Source of the DNA: Cylindrodendrum hubeiense
Lineage: Eukaryota > Ascomycota > Sordariomycetes > Hypocreales > Nectriaceae
Assembly (NCBI GenBank): GCA_014621425.1
Contig: JAANBB010000090.1
Location: 50,304-114,303, forward strand
Direction: 5' to 3'
DNA: 64,000 bases
Shown here piece after piece: positions 46,017 to 57,302 of this stretch (position 1 is its first letter; each line of letters opens with the position of its first letter). The notes below the pieces were generated by a model. It had not been told where the DNA came from. It did not search any database and saw only the letters and a program-made list of their open reading frames with translations. The position numbers and the translations under genes are program-made.

Positions 46017-48460
46017 TCAACGGCTTCGACTTCGGCGACGGCTACGACTTCTATCCCGCCGATCCCGCCGTGGGGACAGGCTACGTTCCCTCCTATTCCT
46101 CCTATCCCTTGACCTGTCTCTATCTCTCTCGCGGTCCCTGTCTCGATCTCGGTCACGTCGATCTCGGTCCCTATCCCTATCGCGGTCCCTTTCTCTGTCG
46201 CGATCCCTGTCCCTCTCCCGTCGCTCTCGGTCCCGGTCGCGGTCCCTGTCATCTCGTTCGCGCAATCTGTCCCTATCGCGGTCTGCATCTTTGTCTCCGC
46301 CCCGCGGCCGACTCCGGCTGCGGGAGCGGCTTCTCCGACGTTCTTCTCGGCCTCCAGGCGTATATCTGTCAATATCTTCCGTGATCCAGCGGCGGCGTAA
46401 GTCGGGAGATCTCTCACCACTGCTCTTCTTGTCGTCAAGTCCAGGAATCGGGAGGCCCTTGTCTCTAGCATCCTTTTGGGCGGCTAAGTAAGCCTTGGCC
46501 TCCTTCTCTCGCTTTCTGACTTCCTCTAATTTCCATTCCTCGAGGTCATCCTTGCCGCCCTTGGTCGAGCCGGCTGGCGCTACCGATGTGCTGGGCTTGG
46601 ATCGGGAGCGGCTTTTTCGTTCCCGTTCTCGGTCGGGTTCGCGGGCGGCATCTCTGCTGCGTCGTCGTGGTGGTGAGCGGTCCTTCCGTTCACGATCGCG
46701 ATCTCGTTCTCTAGGGTCGTAGTGATCCCCTCCGCCAAGGCGTGCCTCTCGGGAGCGGCTCCGGTCCCTGCGGGGGTGCGACCGAGTAATGTCCGGTCTT
46801 GGGGAGCGCAACCTGGATCGTGAGGGTTCTCGTCGGTCTCGACTTCGCTCGCGGCGGTTCGTTCTCGTCTTGGACCTGCTTCTCTCTCTTCTGTCAACTC
46901 TAGCACGAGACCGGCTCTGGTCACGTCGTCTTGACCTGCTCCGCTCGTAGTGATCGTATTTAGGCCGAGACCGGCTCCTTTCAGGACGGTCATCTCTTCT
47001 AGGGGCGCGGGAACGAGTCCTATCTCGTCGAACGCGCGACCGGCTCCTATCACGTCTCTCCACAACTCGGGACCTACTAGGGTCGCGTCGTGGTGAGTTT
47101 GATCGGCGGTCGGTTTGTTGTCGACTATCACGTCGGTTATCCCGATCTCTTAGGCGGTCGCGGTCATTGTCGCGGCCACGCTCTCGATCTCGATCCACAG
47201 CTCGTGAGGCACTGCGGCTGGACTTCCTCTCACCCCTCGAGACGGGGCGCTTGGTATCGGCGGGCGCTCTTGAGCTTCCTCGTTCGGGTTTAGTACCAGT
47301 GTCGCTATGCTTCCGACGATCTGTCCCTCGGGAAGAATCTCTCCTGATGGGATTGATGGCTGACGCGGGACCAGATTTCCTGGGCGGAGGAGCAAGGGTC
47401 GCATCAACCTCCAATTCCGGCTGTTTAGGGGCTGGTTTGGAGCTTTCGCGGAGAAGATCAGCCAGAGCTTCTTGCTCGAGCCTCTCATGATCTTCCTTTG
47501 TCAGCTTTTCCTTGAGTTCCTCGGAAATGACCTCCTTGTCCTTGCGGCGGCTGTCCCTGTCCCTGTCGCGATCGCGATCGCGATCACGGTCGCGGCCACG
47601 GTCCCGATCATAGTCACGGTCCCGATCACGGTCCCTATCGCGATCTCGAGTGTCTCGGCCTTGGTCTCGCTTCTCGCGTTCTTTGTGTCTCTTGTCCCTT
47701 TCAAGGTCACGTAGTCGCTCGCGTTCATCACGTTCTTCCTCACGCTTCCTCCGTCGCTCGTCTCTCTCCTCTTGCCGCTTCAATTCTGCCTTCTCGCGCT
47801 CACGTTCTTCTTTTTTGCGCTCTTCCTTGACAATTCTCCGTTTTTCTTCTTCGATTGCAAGTTCTTTTTGTCGGAGCTCCTCCCGTACTCGTTCGCGCTC
47901 TGCTTGTCTGGCTTCGGTGTCGGCGGCATAGTCCTCATCTGTTTTAGCCCCTCTGGCTTTCTCTGCTTCGGCTACTTCTTCACCCAGCTCCGCTCGGCGA
48001 GTTTCGCGGATGCGCTCTTCTATCGCGCCGTCGTCAATCAGCTGGCCAATGACAGCCTCGGCCTTTTGGTAGACTCCAGAGCGCTCGAGGGCGCCGTCAA
48101 TAAGGGCTGCAGCCTTTCTCCGGTCCAAAGTCAGAAGCTGCTGTGGGTTCCGCTCAAGCTCTTGTTCGGCCACTTCGAGGATAGCCTTCGTGACTTGAGC
48201 TTCGTAATCCTAGGGGCACGTTAGCATGTACCATTTGGCGCATTGCGGCGAGATTGTCGTACGCTGGCTTCAAACTTGTCCCAAACTTGCTTTCGAATCG
48301 TGTCGTATGCGCCCTCCTTCTTGAAGCTATGGGCGAGGGATTCGATTGCGGCTCGTGTCGCAGAAGGCAGGGGAAGGTCGGAGGCCTTGAATTTTCGTGC
48401 TGCCGGGGCATTGGTGGCTTCGCTGGCCATGGGGGCCGCTGTCGTACTCGGTGTCGCCAT
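46017..48460 (-). CDS. SHG1: COMPASS complex component Shg1-domain protein with long RS/RD-rich tail
   Basis: Exon 1 is 48263-48460, then a 53-nt intron (48210-48262, donor GTACGA, acceptor CCTAG), then exon 2 46017-48209; 796 aa. Residues 25-125 hold the BOD1/SHG1 domain (PSATRAAIESLAHSFKKEGA, then YDTIRKQVWDKFEASDYEAQ, then ALIDGALERSGVYQKAEAVI). Shg1 is an accessory subunit of the Set1 H3K4 methyltransferase complex. A long charged coil (about 130-230) and several hundred residues of RD, RS and ERD repeats follow. That tail is far longer than yeast Shg1 and looks like a splicing-factor RS domain. The repeats make the opposite strand look open too; those frames are shadows. Confidence 0.85.
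46060..46300. repeat. Arg-Asp coding microsatellite in the SHG1 tail
   Basis: Degenerate 6-nt units (on the plus strand close to TCGCGG and CCCTAT) encode Arg-Asp dipeptides. Slippage-driven length change is likely. Confidence 0.5.
47555..47650. repeat. GATCGC microsatellite in SHG1
   Basis: Tandem 6-nt units (CGATCG and CGGTCC variants) encode a run of Arg-Asp residues after the coiled coil. Confidence 0.6.
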
Positions 48461-49225
48461 GGTATCGAGCTCGGTGCTTGGGAGTCGAGGGGAAGGGAGA
48501 GAGCGATGGCGCAAGTAGAATGCGCAAAGACTGAGTTCTTCAGATCGGTCGGAACATGCCGTAATATCCGAAAAAGCAATATTCAAACGGGTGGCATTAA
48601 TGCAAATGCAAGTCACACCCACATGCAGGGACCAAAATGTGAGCAGCACATGAGATGTGATTTGGAGAAGCTTGACGATGAAGAGCCGCGAACGTGACAT
48701 GGGAAAACGCCTAGTCACGTGTGGGGCACGGTGTAAAGCTGTCCACCTACCCTGAAGCGTTCTCGATTTTCACGGAACAAGTGCCAGGTTAAGACTCTGT
48801 TCTAAATCTTTCATTTTAAAGATGCGGTCCATAAATATTGGTTAGACGCGAGGGTTAATAACCATTAAATTTTGAAGGAGAGGTTGAAAAATTATATGGG
48901 CAGTTCAGTCACGAACCTAAAGCGATGTCCTAGCTTCTACATGCCTTCACAGTAGCAAGTTCAGTAGCGCATGGAGCAATGATCATGATACCACATTTAT
49001 CAATTTTATTATACGCGCCAAAGTTTGACAAGAAAGAATCGGACTGCATCCTTTGACCAGTGTTCTGTTAAAGTTGTAACCCATATTTCGAGCCAATGAC
49101 TCATTGGCACATGGCCTGCAAGATCCCTAGCTTGGTGTAAGTCGCCGCCCAAGTCCTATGAGTTCGTTCGCACCAGACAGCGGCAATGTTATCGACAAGC
49201 TAGATACAAAACCCGAGTATTCCAT
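48461..49225. other. Gene-free, AT-rich interval, 0.77 kb
   Basis: The left half is the SHG1 promoter. From about 48790 to 49030 the DNA is notably AT-rich without a frame. The right end is the 3' flank of the AA9 gene. Confidence 0.45.
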
Positions 49226-50038
49226 CTACGACCTAGTTGTTGCTGTGGCGGTGGTATAGGCTGATGAAGGATCCTGCTTCACTGATGTGACGCCTCCTTC
49301 AATAATGGTTGGTCCAGGCACCTCGTAATCAGCTGGGTTGGCATAGATGTTGATGTAGATCCCAGGATCTTCAGCATCATACAACTCGGTGCCGAGAACT
49401 CCTTCTGGCTCATCAGATCCTCCACCAGTGATCTTGAGATTGAAGCACTGAGGGTAGTTCTGGGCTCCGTATTTCTCAATTGCGTTGTGGAGAGCGATGA
49501 TTTCATGCCGAAGAACGTAGTTACCCGATGCAATGTTTTCCGGAATCCGAACATTCCATGAGTAGCCGTTTTCAAGCAAGACATCATCGGCATATCTGCC
49601 GGGATTGCCTCGATCGACAACGCCCAAGCCATCAATCTTGAAGAACTCGAGAGTAGTCTTGTCGACGTCTTCACACGGGCCGTGGCAGTTGGCGAGATAG
49701 TCCAAGACAGGACCGTGATGGGCGTCAGGCCACTCTGACCACTGGACAGTAATAACATCACCAGCAGTGACTTCGACGTGTCCCTGAGCTGGAACAGCTT
49801 CCCGATGGCAGATGATATCAGGATCGTAGTAGGCATGGGGAGAGACGAAGCCATTGTCTTTCTGGTCAACAGTCCAGCCAACTACAATAGGAGGATTTTC
49901 CATGTAGGGGAAGTTGGTGCTATCGTATGTTTCATAGAATACACCATTGATGACGAGGTTGTTGACGTGACCGTGAGCATGAACCAATGAAGAAGAAGCC
50001 AAGACGGCCAACAAAGAGACGGTTTCGGAGATGGTCAT
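49226..50038 (-). CDS. AA9 lytic polysaccharide monooxygenase (formerly GH61)
   Basis: This is a secreted copper enzyme that oxidatively cuts cellulose or xyloglucan. The single exon encodes 270 aa. A signal peptide (MTISETVSLLAVLASSSLVHA) ends just before His22, which becomes the N-terminal histidine of the copper brace (HGHVNN). The second brace ligand is His107 in WPDAHHGPVLDYL. The axial Tyr195 and its partner Gln are in AQNYPQCFNLKI. Cysteine pairs at 77/198 and 118/122 are consistent with the fold. EGVLGTELYDAEDPGIYINI is a family signature. There is no CBM1 or GPI signal; the tail is Ser/Thr-rich. The start at 50038 is chosen from the signal peptide; the open frame continues upstream without coding features. 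Confidence 0.95.
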   Translation of the reverse strand: MTISETVSLLAVLASSSLVHAHGHVNNLVINGVFYETYDSTNFPYMENPPIVVGWTVDQKDNGFVSPHAYYDPDIICHREAVPAQGHVEVTAGDVITVQWSEWPDAHHGPVLDYLANCHGPCEDVDKTTLEFFKIDGLGVVDRGNPGRYADDVLLENGYSWNVRIPENIASGNYVLRHEIIALHNAIEKYGAQNYPQCFNLKITGGGSDEPEGVLGTELYDAEDPGIYINIYANPADYEVPGPTIIEGGVTSVKQDPSSAYTTATATTRS

Positions 50039-51600
50039 CTTGGAATGAGAAGACCAGTGGTTGGAATGAAATAATTGGAAAGAGTGTATGTGACCGACTT
50101 GCTGCTTAATTTGAGAGTAGAAGAGGAAGGGAATTGTAGAGCTGGAGATCACCAAGTCCAGTGACAAATAGTCGACTTTTATGTCCATCGGGACTCTCAT
50201 AATTCTCATGCTGGAAGAAGAAGGCGTCCATACAGAGATGTCCGATCTCCTCATCATCACGAAAACTAGAATCAATGGAAAGGCGCATATTTCTTCGCTT
50301 CGCACATGCCCCCATCCGTAGCTACTAGACTCCGAAGGCTGGCTCGGCGTTCTCGTGATTGGTCTACCCTTAACTCCCCTCTCGTCTGTGTTACTTCGCC
50401 AGAGTTCGCAGCGTCCATCAACGCAGCCAAGGCCCGCCACTGTGTAGGATATATTAAACCCGAGAATGTCCAGCCTCAGAAAGTAGAGTTGAGACCGAGT
50501 CTTGCGGACTGCGACTTGAGACATCACTGGAGACGCAGGGCTGGGGCGCCCAAGTATACAGAGAGGATAGTTGAGATGTGACCGGCAAATGCACCCAGCC
50601 GAGCCGGATGCTGAAGGAGAGCCGCAGCATATGATTCAACGCCCTCATTCCGAAGGTGCAGAATAAGCTGACTTGTTCAGCCTGGACATGCAAGGAGCCG
50701 CACGCCACTCCGAACCGACGACGCAGCCCGGTGTCAGAGATGCCGACGTGCCGCTGTGTTGCATAGTTGATTGGGCACAGAGAAGATCTCCAGAGGACTG
50801 TCATACTACTAGGCTATATGGGTTGCAGTTCTGTTGGCTAAGAGTTCCGGGATTTTACAAAAAATGTCCGTCGCCAGGCGTGCAGCGGAAGGACGACGCC
50901 CGAGGATGCGAGGGGTGCAGAAACATGTATAGTGTACTTAAAGAAGGCACGGGAATAAGTAGTAGTATGGTATTGGGCTGAACATTATCTCATCTTGTAA
51001 CGATGTGTTGTCGAAGACCTAAACATCGAGGCTTGTGGAAGCTTTTGTGCTCCCGGGCACAGCAGCGTTGAAAGGAACTGAAGCAGGGAAAGCAGCTCCA
51101 AGCGAACTGGTCAAGCCTCGAAACTACTCAAGCACTTTAGGGTGTTTCATGCTGGTCCATGATGCTACCAATGGACGACAGCTAGCTTAATCGTGAGAAG
51201 TGTGCGGGGTTGTGGCATTTACTAGGATCCCTTGACTTAGGCCATGAGAGTCGAAATACTCAATCATGCACATGGAGTCACTCAATGCGAAAATGCTGGA
51301 CTGGAAATTCCGCATGATTGTCACACGGTCATAATGTATGATAGTAAGAACCCACAGCGTCGAGTCTCGAGTAATGTCCAATACATTGTCATCGAGCCAA
51401 GAGAGCGAGCCTCTGGTGGTGGTTATGATGCACCTTCCTAACTGCGTCATGAAATACACATTAGTACGCACTTTTGTACGCCGGTGCCAAGAAATGGAGG
51501 TGGATATCATGCCGTCCCATCATCAAGCTCGTAGAAGAGGAGAGATCCCAACCCGCAACGCCATGCCTGCAAATGCATTGCCCAAGCAACTTGGGCACTC
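50039..51600. other. Gene-free interval, 1.56 kb
   Basis: The left part is the promoter of the AA9 gene; the right part is the 3' flank of UGO1. No frame looks coding. No tRNA or transposon was recognised. Confidence 0.45.
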
Positions 51601-53172
51601 TCAAAACTCGCCCTCTCCACCATGTCCAACAACGCTGGCCGTCCACAGCCCAACAAGACCCCACCAGCTGACCTTCCATCCTCTCCAGAGGCCATCCAGA
51701 CCCTGGCCCTTCTTGGTCACGGTGGGCGTAACCGCCTTGGCCCGTCCCTTGCCCTTCCTTGCCACAGGGGCCTTGACAGGCACCTCTCGCGTGCCCTCCT
51801 CGGTGACGATGTGGAACATGGTGCCAAAGGCCCCGTCGTAGCGTCCTGGCGGCACAATGGTTGTGAACGGGTGCTCAGTGCCGCCGAGAGCGTTGACGTA
51901 TTCCCGGGTGGACAGGAGAGCCACCTGACCACGCCGCAGAACAGTCTCGATAGGGAGCTTGACCAGGATCGTAGCGGAAGAGGCGAAGAACTTGGCCACA
52001 GAGAATGTCACTGGCGAGGCATGGCTGTCGATCATGAATCGGGTTCGGAGGACGAGGGGAGTTGAAAGAGTGAGAACTGGATGGATCAGAGAGTTGAGAA
52101 CCGTCGGAACGACAAGCATCGAGGAGCAGAGGTATGAGGGCATGGCGCGAAGGGTGGCCAGCGTCCGGCGCGGGCCCTTACCACTCGGAGTGACGATAAG
52201 TCTGTTGTCAATGTTAGCTCGTATATCCGGCCACGGGAAGTCTGAGATCCTACCTGGTGCGGACTAAGTCTAGCGGTGACAGAGCAACGCCAGTCGCAAC
52301 CGCTGCAGCGGCGGCCACAAAGAGCGAGGTCCAAGGATACGGCGAAGCAATATCAATCAACCGATCAATGTCCTCTTTTACTCCCATATCCGGGACGTTG
52401 AAGATGGCACTGAGGAAGCTTCTGGACCAGTTTTCCAGCAGGGACTGAAGAACCGTGTACAAGAATGTCGCATTCGATCCTTTCCAAACGCCCCACGCAC
52501 CTTCTTTTCCCCACAGTTGGCCGATTACCTCAAGGACGGAGTCGGTGCGGCGCAAGGTGAGGAGGTGCTCCGGAATGACCGGCCTCTTCGCAGGAGACGG
52601 GGATCGGCGACCATTTTGACGTCTCGAGTGTGAGGGCGTCGGAGTGCTCGGTACGCTTGACGTAAAGTATGCTGGCTCGTCGCCGTCTGATTCTGACTCG
52701 TGGTACTAGTTGCCATGATAAGCGGTGAGAGCGTACACAGCAACTAAGGCACACTTACCTCGTAGATTGAGCTGCCGTAGGTCGAAGTTCGCTTTTTGAG
52801 CACCTCAGACTCCGTGGGGGACGCAAGAACAGCATTTTCATCCTGGTTGCGGACTTGCATGATCGTCTTGGCCACCTCAAAAGGCTGGGCCATGAGAACG
52901 GATGTGTATTTCCATATCAACTCCTCAATCAGGTCCTTGGCATTCTGGACCACGGACGGCGAGGGATCGCCCAAGTATTCCTTGTACTCCAGGTCGGAGA
53001 ACATATCCCGCGCTTTCGTCGCATATCTCCCGCTGGCGGTTACATTGTGGCGGCCGTGAGAAAATGGGTTTGGGCTCGGGTTGGGCTTGTTCAGCGCCTC
53101 GGCCGGGGGCCCGATGGTCGGAGGTATGTAGTACGGTCTCAAGGGGTTCACGCCTTCTCGGTGAGCTGCCAT
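51601..53172 (-). CDS. UGO1: Mitochondrial outer-membrane fusion protein Ugo1 (modified carrier family)
   Basis: Ugo1 links Fzo1 and Mgm1 in mitochondrial membrane fusion. Three exons: 52759-53172, 52254-52705 and 51601-52201, with introns of 53 and 52 nt; 488 aa. The degenerate carrier motifs PFEVAKTIMQVR, PLDLVRTR and LPIETVLRRGQ are visible. LRPYYIPPTIGPP near the N-terminus and YATKARDMFSDLEYKEYL are typical of fungal Ugo1. An acidic and Ser/Pro-rich stretch lies around residues 140-175. An in-frame ATG at 53268 is less likely. The gene is divergent from YAH1 across 396 bp, so two mitochondrial proteins share one promoter region. Confidence 0.88.
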
Positions 53173-53568
53173 GGTGAAGATGGGGCATGCGGCAGCATGA
53201 GAAAGGTGAGAGTCAGAATGCGACCTCAAGCTTGGATCATGAAAATGGAAATCATGCACGCCCGCCACCGGCGGCTCGGAGATACGGAGCGCGGGGAATG
53301 AATTTCCCGATCGATAAGCCCTGGCTATCCGGGCTACCGACTTTTTTTCGGCTGCTTAATATCATCTCGGACGTGAGAGGACGGATTGAATCGGCGAGGA
53401 CCCAGCGGCCATTGAGCGAATTGGCGTATTCTGCGACTGTTTAAATTTATCGGCCTTGAAGATACTGCCCCGGTCGGACTATTTGCACCATCGCAACGGC
53501 TGAACTATTTATCTGCCGTCTCCCCCTCCGTTCTGCTACGCTGAGCCCCATCCGAACACCCCGGCACC
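53173..53568. promoter_or_regulatory. Divergent promoter region between UGO1 and YAH1
   Basis: These 396 bp lie between the start codons of two mitochondrial genes. TTTAAATT occurs at about 53442-53449. No strong TATA box was seen. Confidence 0.45.
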
Positions 53569-54200
53569 ATGTCAACGTCACGATCCCTTGCGACCGGCCT
53601 CACGAAGCTCCCGGCCGCTGTGTGCCGACGAGCCCAGCCCATCCGAAACCAGAGCAGAGCCAGTCTCTTGTCGTCCCGGTGCTCGACACGCACGCCGTCT
53701 ACGATACTGTCCCGAGCTATTCGTCTTTCACCGCTATGCCAGCGGGGCTTTTCGACCTCGGCGCACCAGAGGCACGGACATATCCACACGCCGAAGCCGG
53801 GCGAGGAGTAGGTCCACGACGCCGGAATATCTGAGGGCATGGCTAACCGTGCTGCAGACTGTACATTACCTTTATTGACAAGGACGGAGAGGAATACAAG
53901 TTCGCTGTCAGCGAGGGCGATAACCTGCTAGACATTGCACAGGCCAATGACGTGGAGATGGAGGGGGCCTGCGGGGGTTCCTGCGCCTGCTCGACCTGCC
54001 ATGTCATTGTCACCGAGGACGACTTCTTCGACAAGATGCCCGAGCCCGATGATGATGAGAACGACATGTTGGACCTAGCGTTTGGCCTGACCGAGATGAG
54101 CCGGCTAGGCTGCCAAGTGAAGATGACCAAGGAGCTGGACGGCTTGAAGGTCAGGTTGCCCTCCATGACGAGGAACCTGCAGGCGAGCGACTTTGAATAA
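53569..54200 (+). CDS. YAH1: Mitochondrial [2Fe-2S] ferredoxin (adrenodoxin-like)
   Basis: Yah1 supplies electrons for Fe-S cluster assembly, heme A and ubiquinone synthesis in the matrix. Exon 1 is 53569-53807, then a 50-nt intron (53808-53857, donor GTAGGT, acceptor TGCAG), then exon 2 53858-54200; 193 aa. The first 75 residues are an Arg/Ser-rich presequence. The cluster ligands Cys118, Cys124, Cys127 and Cys165 sit in EGACGGSCACSTCHV and RLGCQV. The conserved ends of the fold (LYITFIDKDGEEYKFAVSEG, then LPSMTRNLQASDFE) are intact. The gene is convergent with RRP15. Confidence 0.96.
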
Positions 54201-54416
54201 GAATGGCGAAGACGCAGTGGTAGACGGGGGGCTGCCGCGATACTGGGGACTTGTACTTGTAACTATACTGGGAAGAACGGACCGGCGATGGTGGGATCGG
54301 TGCATCATAGGGGTATCTTTGTTGCGACTTTAGTTGCCAGGCCGGAAAAAGCAGGGGCCTGATGATTCCCGTACTCCTCTTTACTTTAACCATAAACATC
54401 AACGTAAACATATGCC

Positions 54417-55343
54417 TTACGCCTCCTCGAGTCCGCCCTTCTTCAGTCCGCCGCCTCCCGACGCAATCAGGTCGAGGAAGCCCTTCTTGCTCATCTCGTT
54501 GACCTTTTCCTCGCGCCTGTTCATACCGATAACGCCGCTTTTCCGTGTCGTCTGCTCCGTCTCCACGGCCTTGACCTGTGCCGCCCTGACTGCGTTGAAC
54601 AGCTTCACAACACCCCTCTGCGCAACCTTGCGCAACCTCCTCTCCGTCACCATGATCTCCGAGGTGGTAGTCTCGAGCTCTCCGGCCGTGTCGACGGCAG
54701 TAGCGACGAGCACGTCCTTGACTCGGCCCTTCTCCATCGCCCGCTTCTTGTGCTCCTTGAGCTGTTTCCTTGCCTTGGCCTCGAGGGCAGTGTCCACCGC
54801 AGCCTTGGAAGCCTCGTGAGCGGCGGCACTCCTGGCCAGGACGGGGTCTGATCGTTTGGATGTGGCGAGCTTGGTGTTTAGAATCTTGGACAGTGAAGTG
54901 GCGAAAGCATTGGGATCGTTTCGCTTGGACTTCTTTTTCCGCGACGGGCCATCCTCGTCAAATTCGTCGTCTGAATCACCGGAGCCTTCCTCTGAATCCT
55001 CTTCCTCGGAGCCTTCTTCGGACTCTTCCTCCTCGGGTTGCGCCTTCGCCTTGGTCTTCTTGGTTGACTTCTTGGCTGACTTCTTCAGTGCCGGGCCCTC
55101 TTCGTCTGAGCTGGTGGCCTCGGCGTCGGAGCCGCCCACGTCGTCTACGCGGGCATTGTGGATGTCGTCGTCGTCCGAGTCGATCAGGTTGAAGGCATCA
55201 AAATCGGGGGTCTCCTCGGTCTCGGCCGGGGCGGCCTCCTCGCCCTCTGACTCGCTGTTGTATGCTTGGCTGCGCCTCTGTTTCTTTGTGGGGCGTTGAA
55301 GCCGACCGTCGGTGCGGCGCTTCTTGTTAACCTGGCCAGCCAT
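54417..55343 (-). CDS. RRP15: Ribosomal RNA-processing protein 15
   Basis: Rrp15 is a nucleolar pre-60S assembly factor needed for 27S pre-rRNA processing. The single exon encodes 308 aa. The N-terminal half is acidic with Lys blocks (SEEGSEEEDSEEGSGDSDDE), as in orthologues. The conserved domain begins near NDPNAFATSLSKILNTKLAT and runs through TERRLRKVAQRGVVKLFNAV and KKGFLDLIASG. Length and layout match the family. It lies on the same strand as the truncated PhoD gene, whose stop is only about 245 bp upstream. Confidence 0.9.
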   Translation of the reverse strand: MAGQVNKKRRTDGRLQRPTKKQRRSQAYNSESEGEEAAPAETEETPDFDAFNLIDSDDDDIHNARVDDVGGSDAEATSSDEEGPALKKSAKKSTKKTKAKAQPEEEESEEGSEEEDSEEGSGDSDDEFDEDGPSRKKKSKRNDPNAFATSLSKILNTKLATSKRSDPVLARSAAAHEASKAAVDTALEAKARKQLKEHKKRAMEKGRVKDVLVATAVDTAGELETTTSEIMVTERRLRKVAQRGVVKLFNAVRAAQVKAVETEQTTRKSGVIGMNRREEKVNEMSKKGFLDLIASGGGGLKKGGLEEA

Positions 55344-55587
55344 TGTGGTGATGTTATTCGTTGGTGGGCAATGCGTGACAGTAGTTTGGGTTGTCGCACG
55401 CGCAGATGCAGTTCTGGACAAGAAACTTTCAAGAATTTTGCCGGGGAAATTTTCTGAGAGTGGAGGGGCGGGCTAGGGCGGTGAGCTAAGCTTGCGAGGT
55501 GCTGCGGCGCGACGTGGGGCGTATCCCGGAGCGTGGGGCCGGGACGCCGTCAGCTTGAACCGTATGTGCGTGCATTCACTGTGAATT

Positions 55588-56805
55588 CTATGAGAATGAT
55601 GGGATAATATGGAGGAGATGGGAAATCTCATGGTCGTCAAGAACGTGGATCCAGCTCAGGTTTTGAGCAACAGGGGCCCAGTCTGGCGAAGCATACACCT
55701 GGCGGTATTGCATGCGATACTCTTCAACGGAACTTCCAAATCGCTCCGGAACATCAACGTAGATGAAGTCACCGAGGAAGAGCATGAACTGAGCACCAAG
55801 TTCGGGAATTTTGTTCGCGAGATGGCGAAGACCCGGGATTGCTAGGGGGTGATCGAGTGGGTTGTAGGGAAACCGGGGCAGAATGCATGACGTGGAGAGG
55901 AAGGTAAACTTCCCATCGTGATACTCGGGCATAGAGCCAGCCTTAGGAGGAGACATGAATTCACCGGTGTGATTGTTGGAAGTCCTCCACTCATATCGTC
56001 GTTGCTGCGAGTGCTGTAGAGGCACACTCAAGGCGGCTGTGAAATCAGTAGTATTGGCGGTCCATCTAACACCGCCAGCAGGTTGCCACAAGGTGTTGTC
56101 GAACGGAGGCTGAGGGTCCTTGATGTGGATTTCAAAGGTGATGGGCATCTTAGCCTGGTCTGGCTCGCGAATCAAAAACTTGGCCTCTGTAGGAGACACA
56201 TATCCAAGTCGAACGAACGATAGATCATCGGCAGGGTAGTACAATCTCGCGCGATAAAGGGCATCGGCAGTCAGGCTGACGAGAACGATGTTGACAAAGA
56301 ACGTCAAGAATGAGGAGAAGGGTCGGGTGCTGCTCGGCGCCCCAAACAAGAGCACTTTCCATGCTTTGGCAGGTTTCTCGCCAAGTACGACATTTTCCTT
56401 GATATCAATTTCATCCGCGACGACCTCGGGCGTGGGCGCGACCGCAACACCATCCTCAGTTAACAAGGGAGTTTCGGTGGTGATGGTTGTCTCTTTGACG
56501 GTAATGGCGATCTGATCGTCAATGACCTCAAGTTCGGGCGCAGTGAAGTAGCTGGCGAAAAAAGACGGGACATAAATCGCGAAGAGGGCGAAAGCGATCG
56601 AGGAAAAATGTGCCTATCGTTCGAGTTAGGTCTGGGACTTTGGAGCCTCGCCGGAGCGTTCGGAATGGCTTACAGGGAACTATGCGACGTGTTAGCTGGT
56701 TGACTTGAAAAATGACGTAAGTGTACAAACAAGTCTGAAGAAGATAAAGGCAGATATCCTCAAAGCGACCGAGGAAACTCCTGCGACTGTCTTTTGAATT
56801 GCCAT
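55588..56805 (-). CDS. PhoD-like phosphatase, 3'-truncated, with a 6-nt micro-exon
   Basis: Exon 1 (56731-56805) encodes MAIQKTVAGVSSVALRISAF and the rest of a hydrophobic N-terminus. A 51-nt intron, a 6-nt exon (56674-56679, TTCCCT), a 60-nt intron and exon 3 (55588-56613) follow; 368 aa. Both introns have CTAAC branch sites. Two or three membrane helices precede a PhoD-type domain with LFLGDFIYVD and WIHVLDDHEI. Fungal members continue for some 250 residues after DDHEI with more metal ligands. Here DDHEI is followed by SHLLHIIPSFS and a stop. No GT donor exists at the break and the missing part is not in the window. It is either a pseudogene or a shortened, probably inactive, protein. Confidence 0.75.
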
Positions 56806-57302
56806 TGTGGAAGCTGGTCCTCAAGGGGGAAGCACAATGAAAGGGGAGAGTTTAGGCTGGCGCCTGGATAGTGGGGGTAAGCAAGTGAATCTTTAACGCC
56901 GAATATGCGGTTGATTTAAAGAGAGTGGTGAAATGAAGCTGGGGATTGGGTTGCCAATTTCAACCTTATGGCATGGTGAAACGATTTGTTTGTGACAGAC
57001 GAAACGAGTCAAGGTCGAGATGAAGGAGGGGAGCGACAGTCTCGGATCATGGAGGAGATACGTATTGTATGAGGTCACTCTGCGCAATCACGTCTCGAAC
57101 GCGTTGCTCTCAAATTACTGTGGCGCAGGGTATCATTTTAAAGTGTGGCTGATGCGCCCGCCGGGTGTTGCAAAAATCCGTGCCGAATCTCAATCGTGGC
57201 CCGTTCGGTCCCCTAGGTACAGCAAAGCATCCACCCGCTTTGGCGACAGGTTGTCCTGAACCAGCTGCTCTGCACGCGACAACATCCCACAACACAACCA
57301 CC
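56806..57302. promoter_or_regulatory. Divergent region between the PhoD gene and the p24 gene
   Basis: These 497 bp separate the start codons. No clear TATA box. The region looks ordinary, so the PhoD truncation did not disturb its promoter side. Confidence 0.4.

Noticed and set aside
46010..47131. Several plus and minus frames within the SHG1 RS/RD region
   Set aside because: Six-nucleotide repeats keep other frames open; they are repeat shadows.
50039..50527. Upstream in-frame extension of the AA9 gene
   Set aside because: It would bury the signal peptide and the N-terminal copper-binding histidine.
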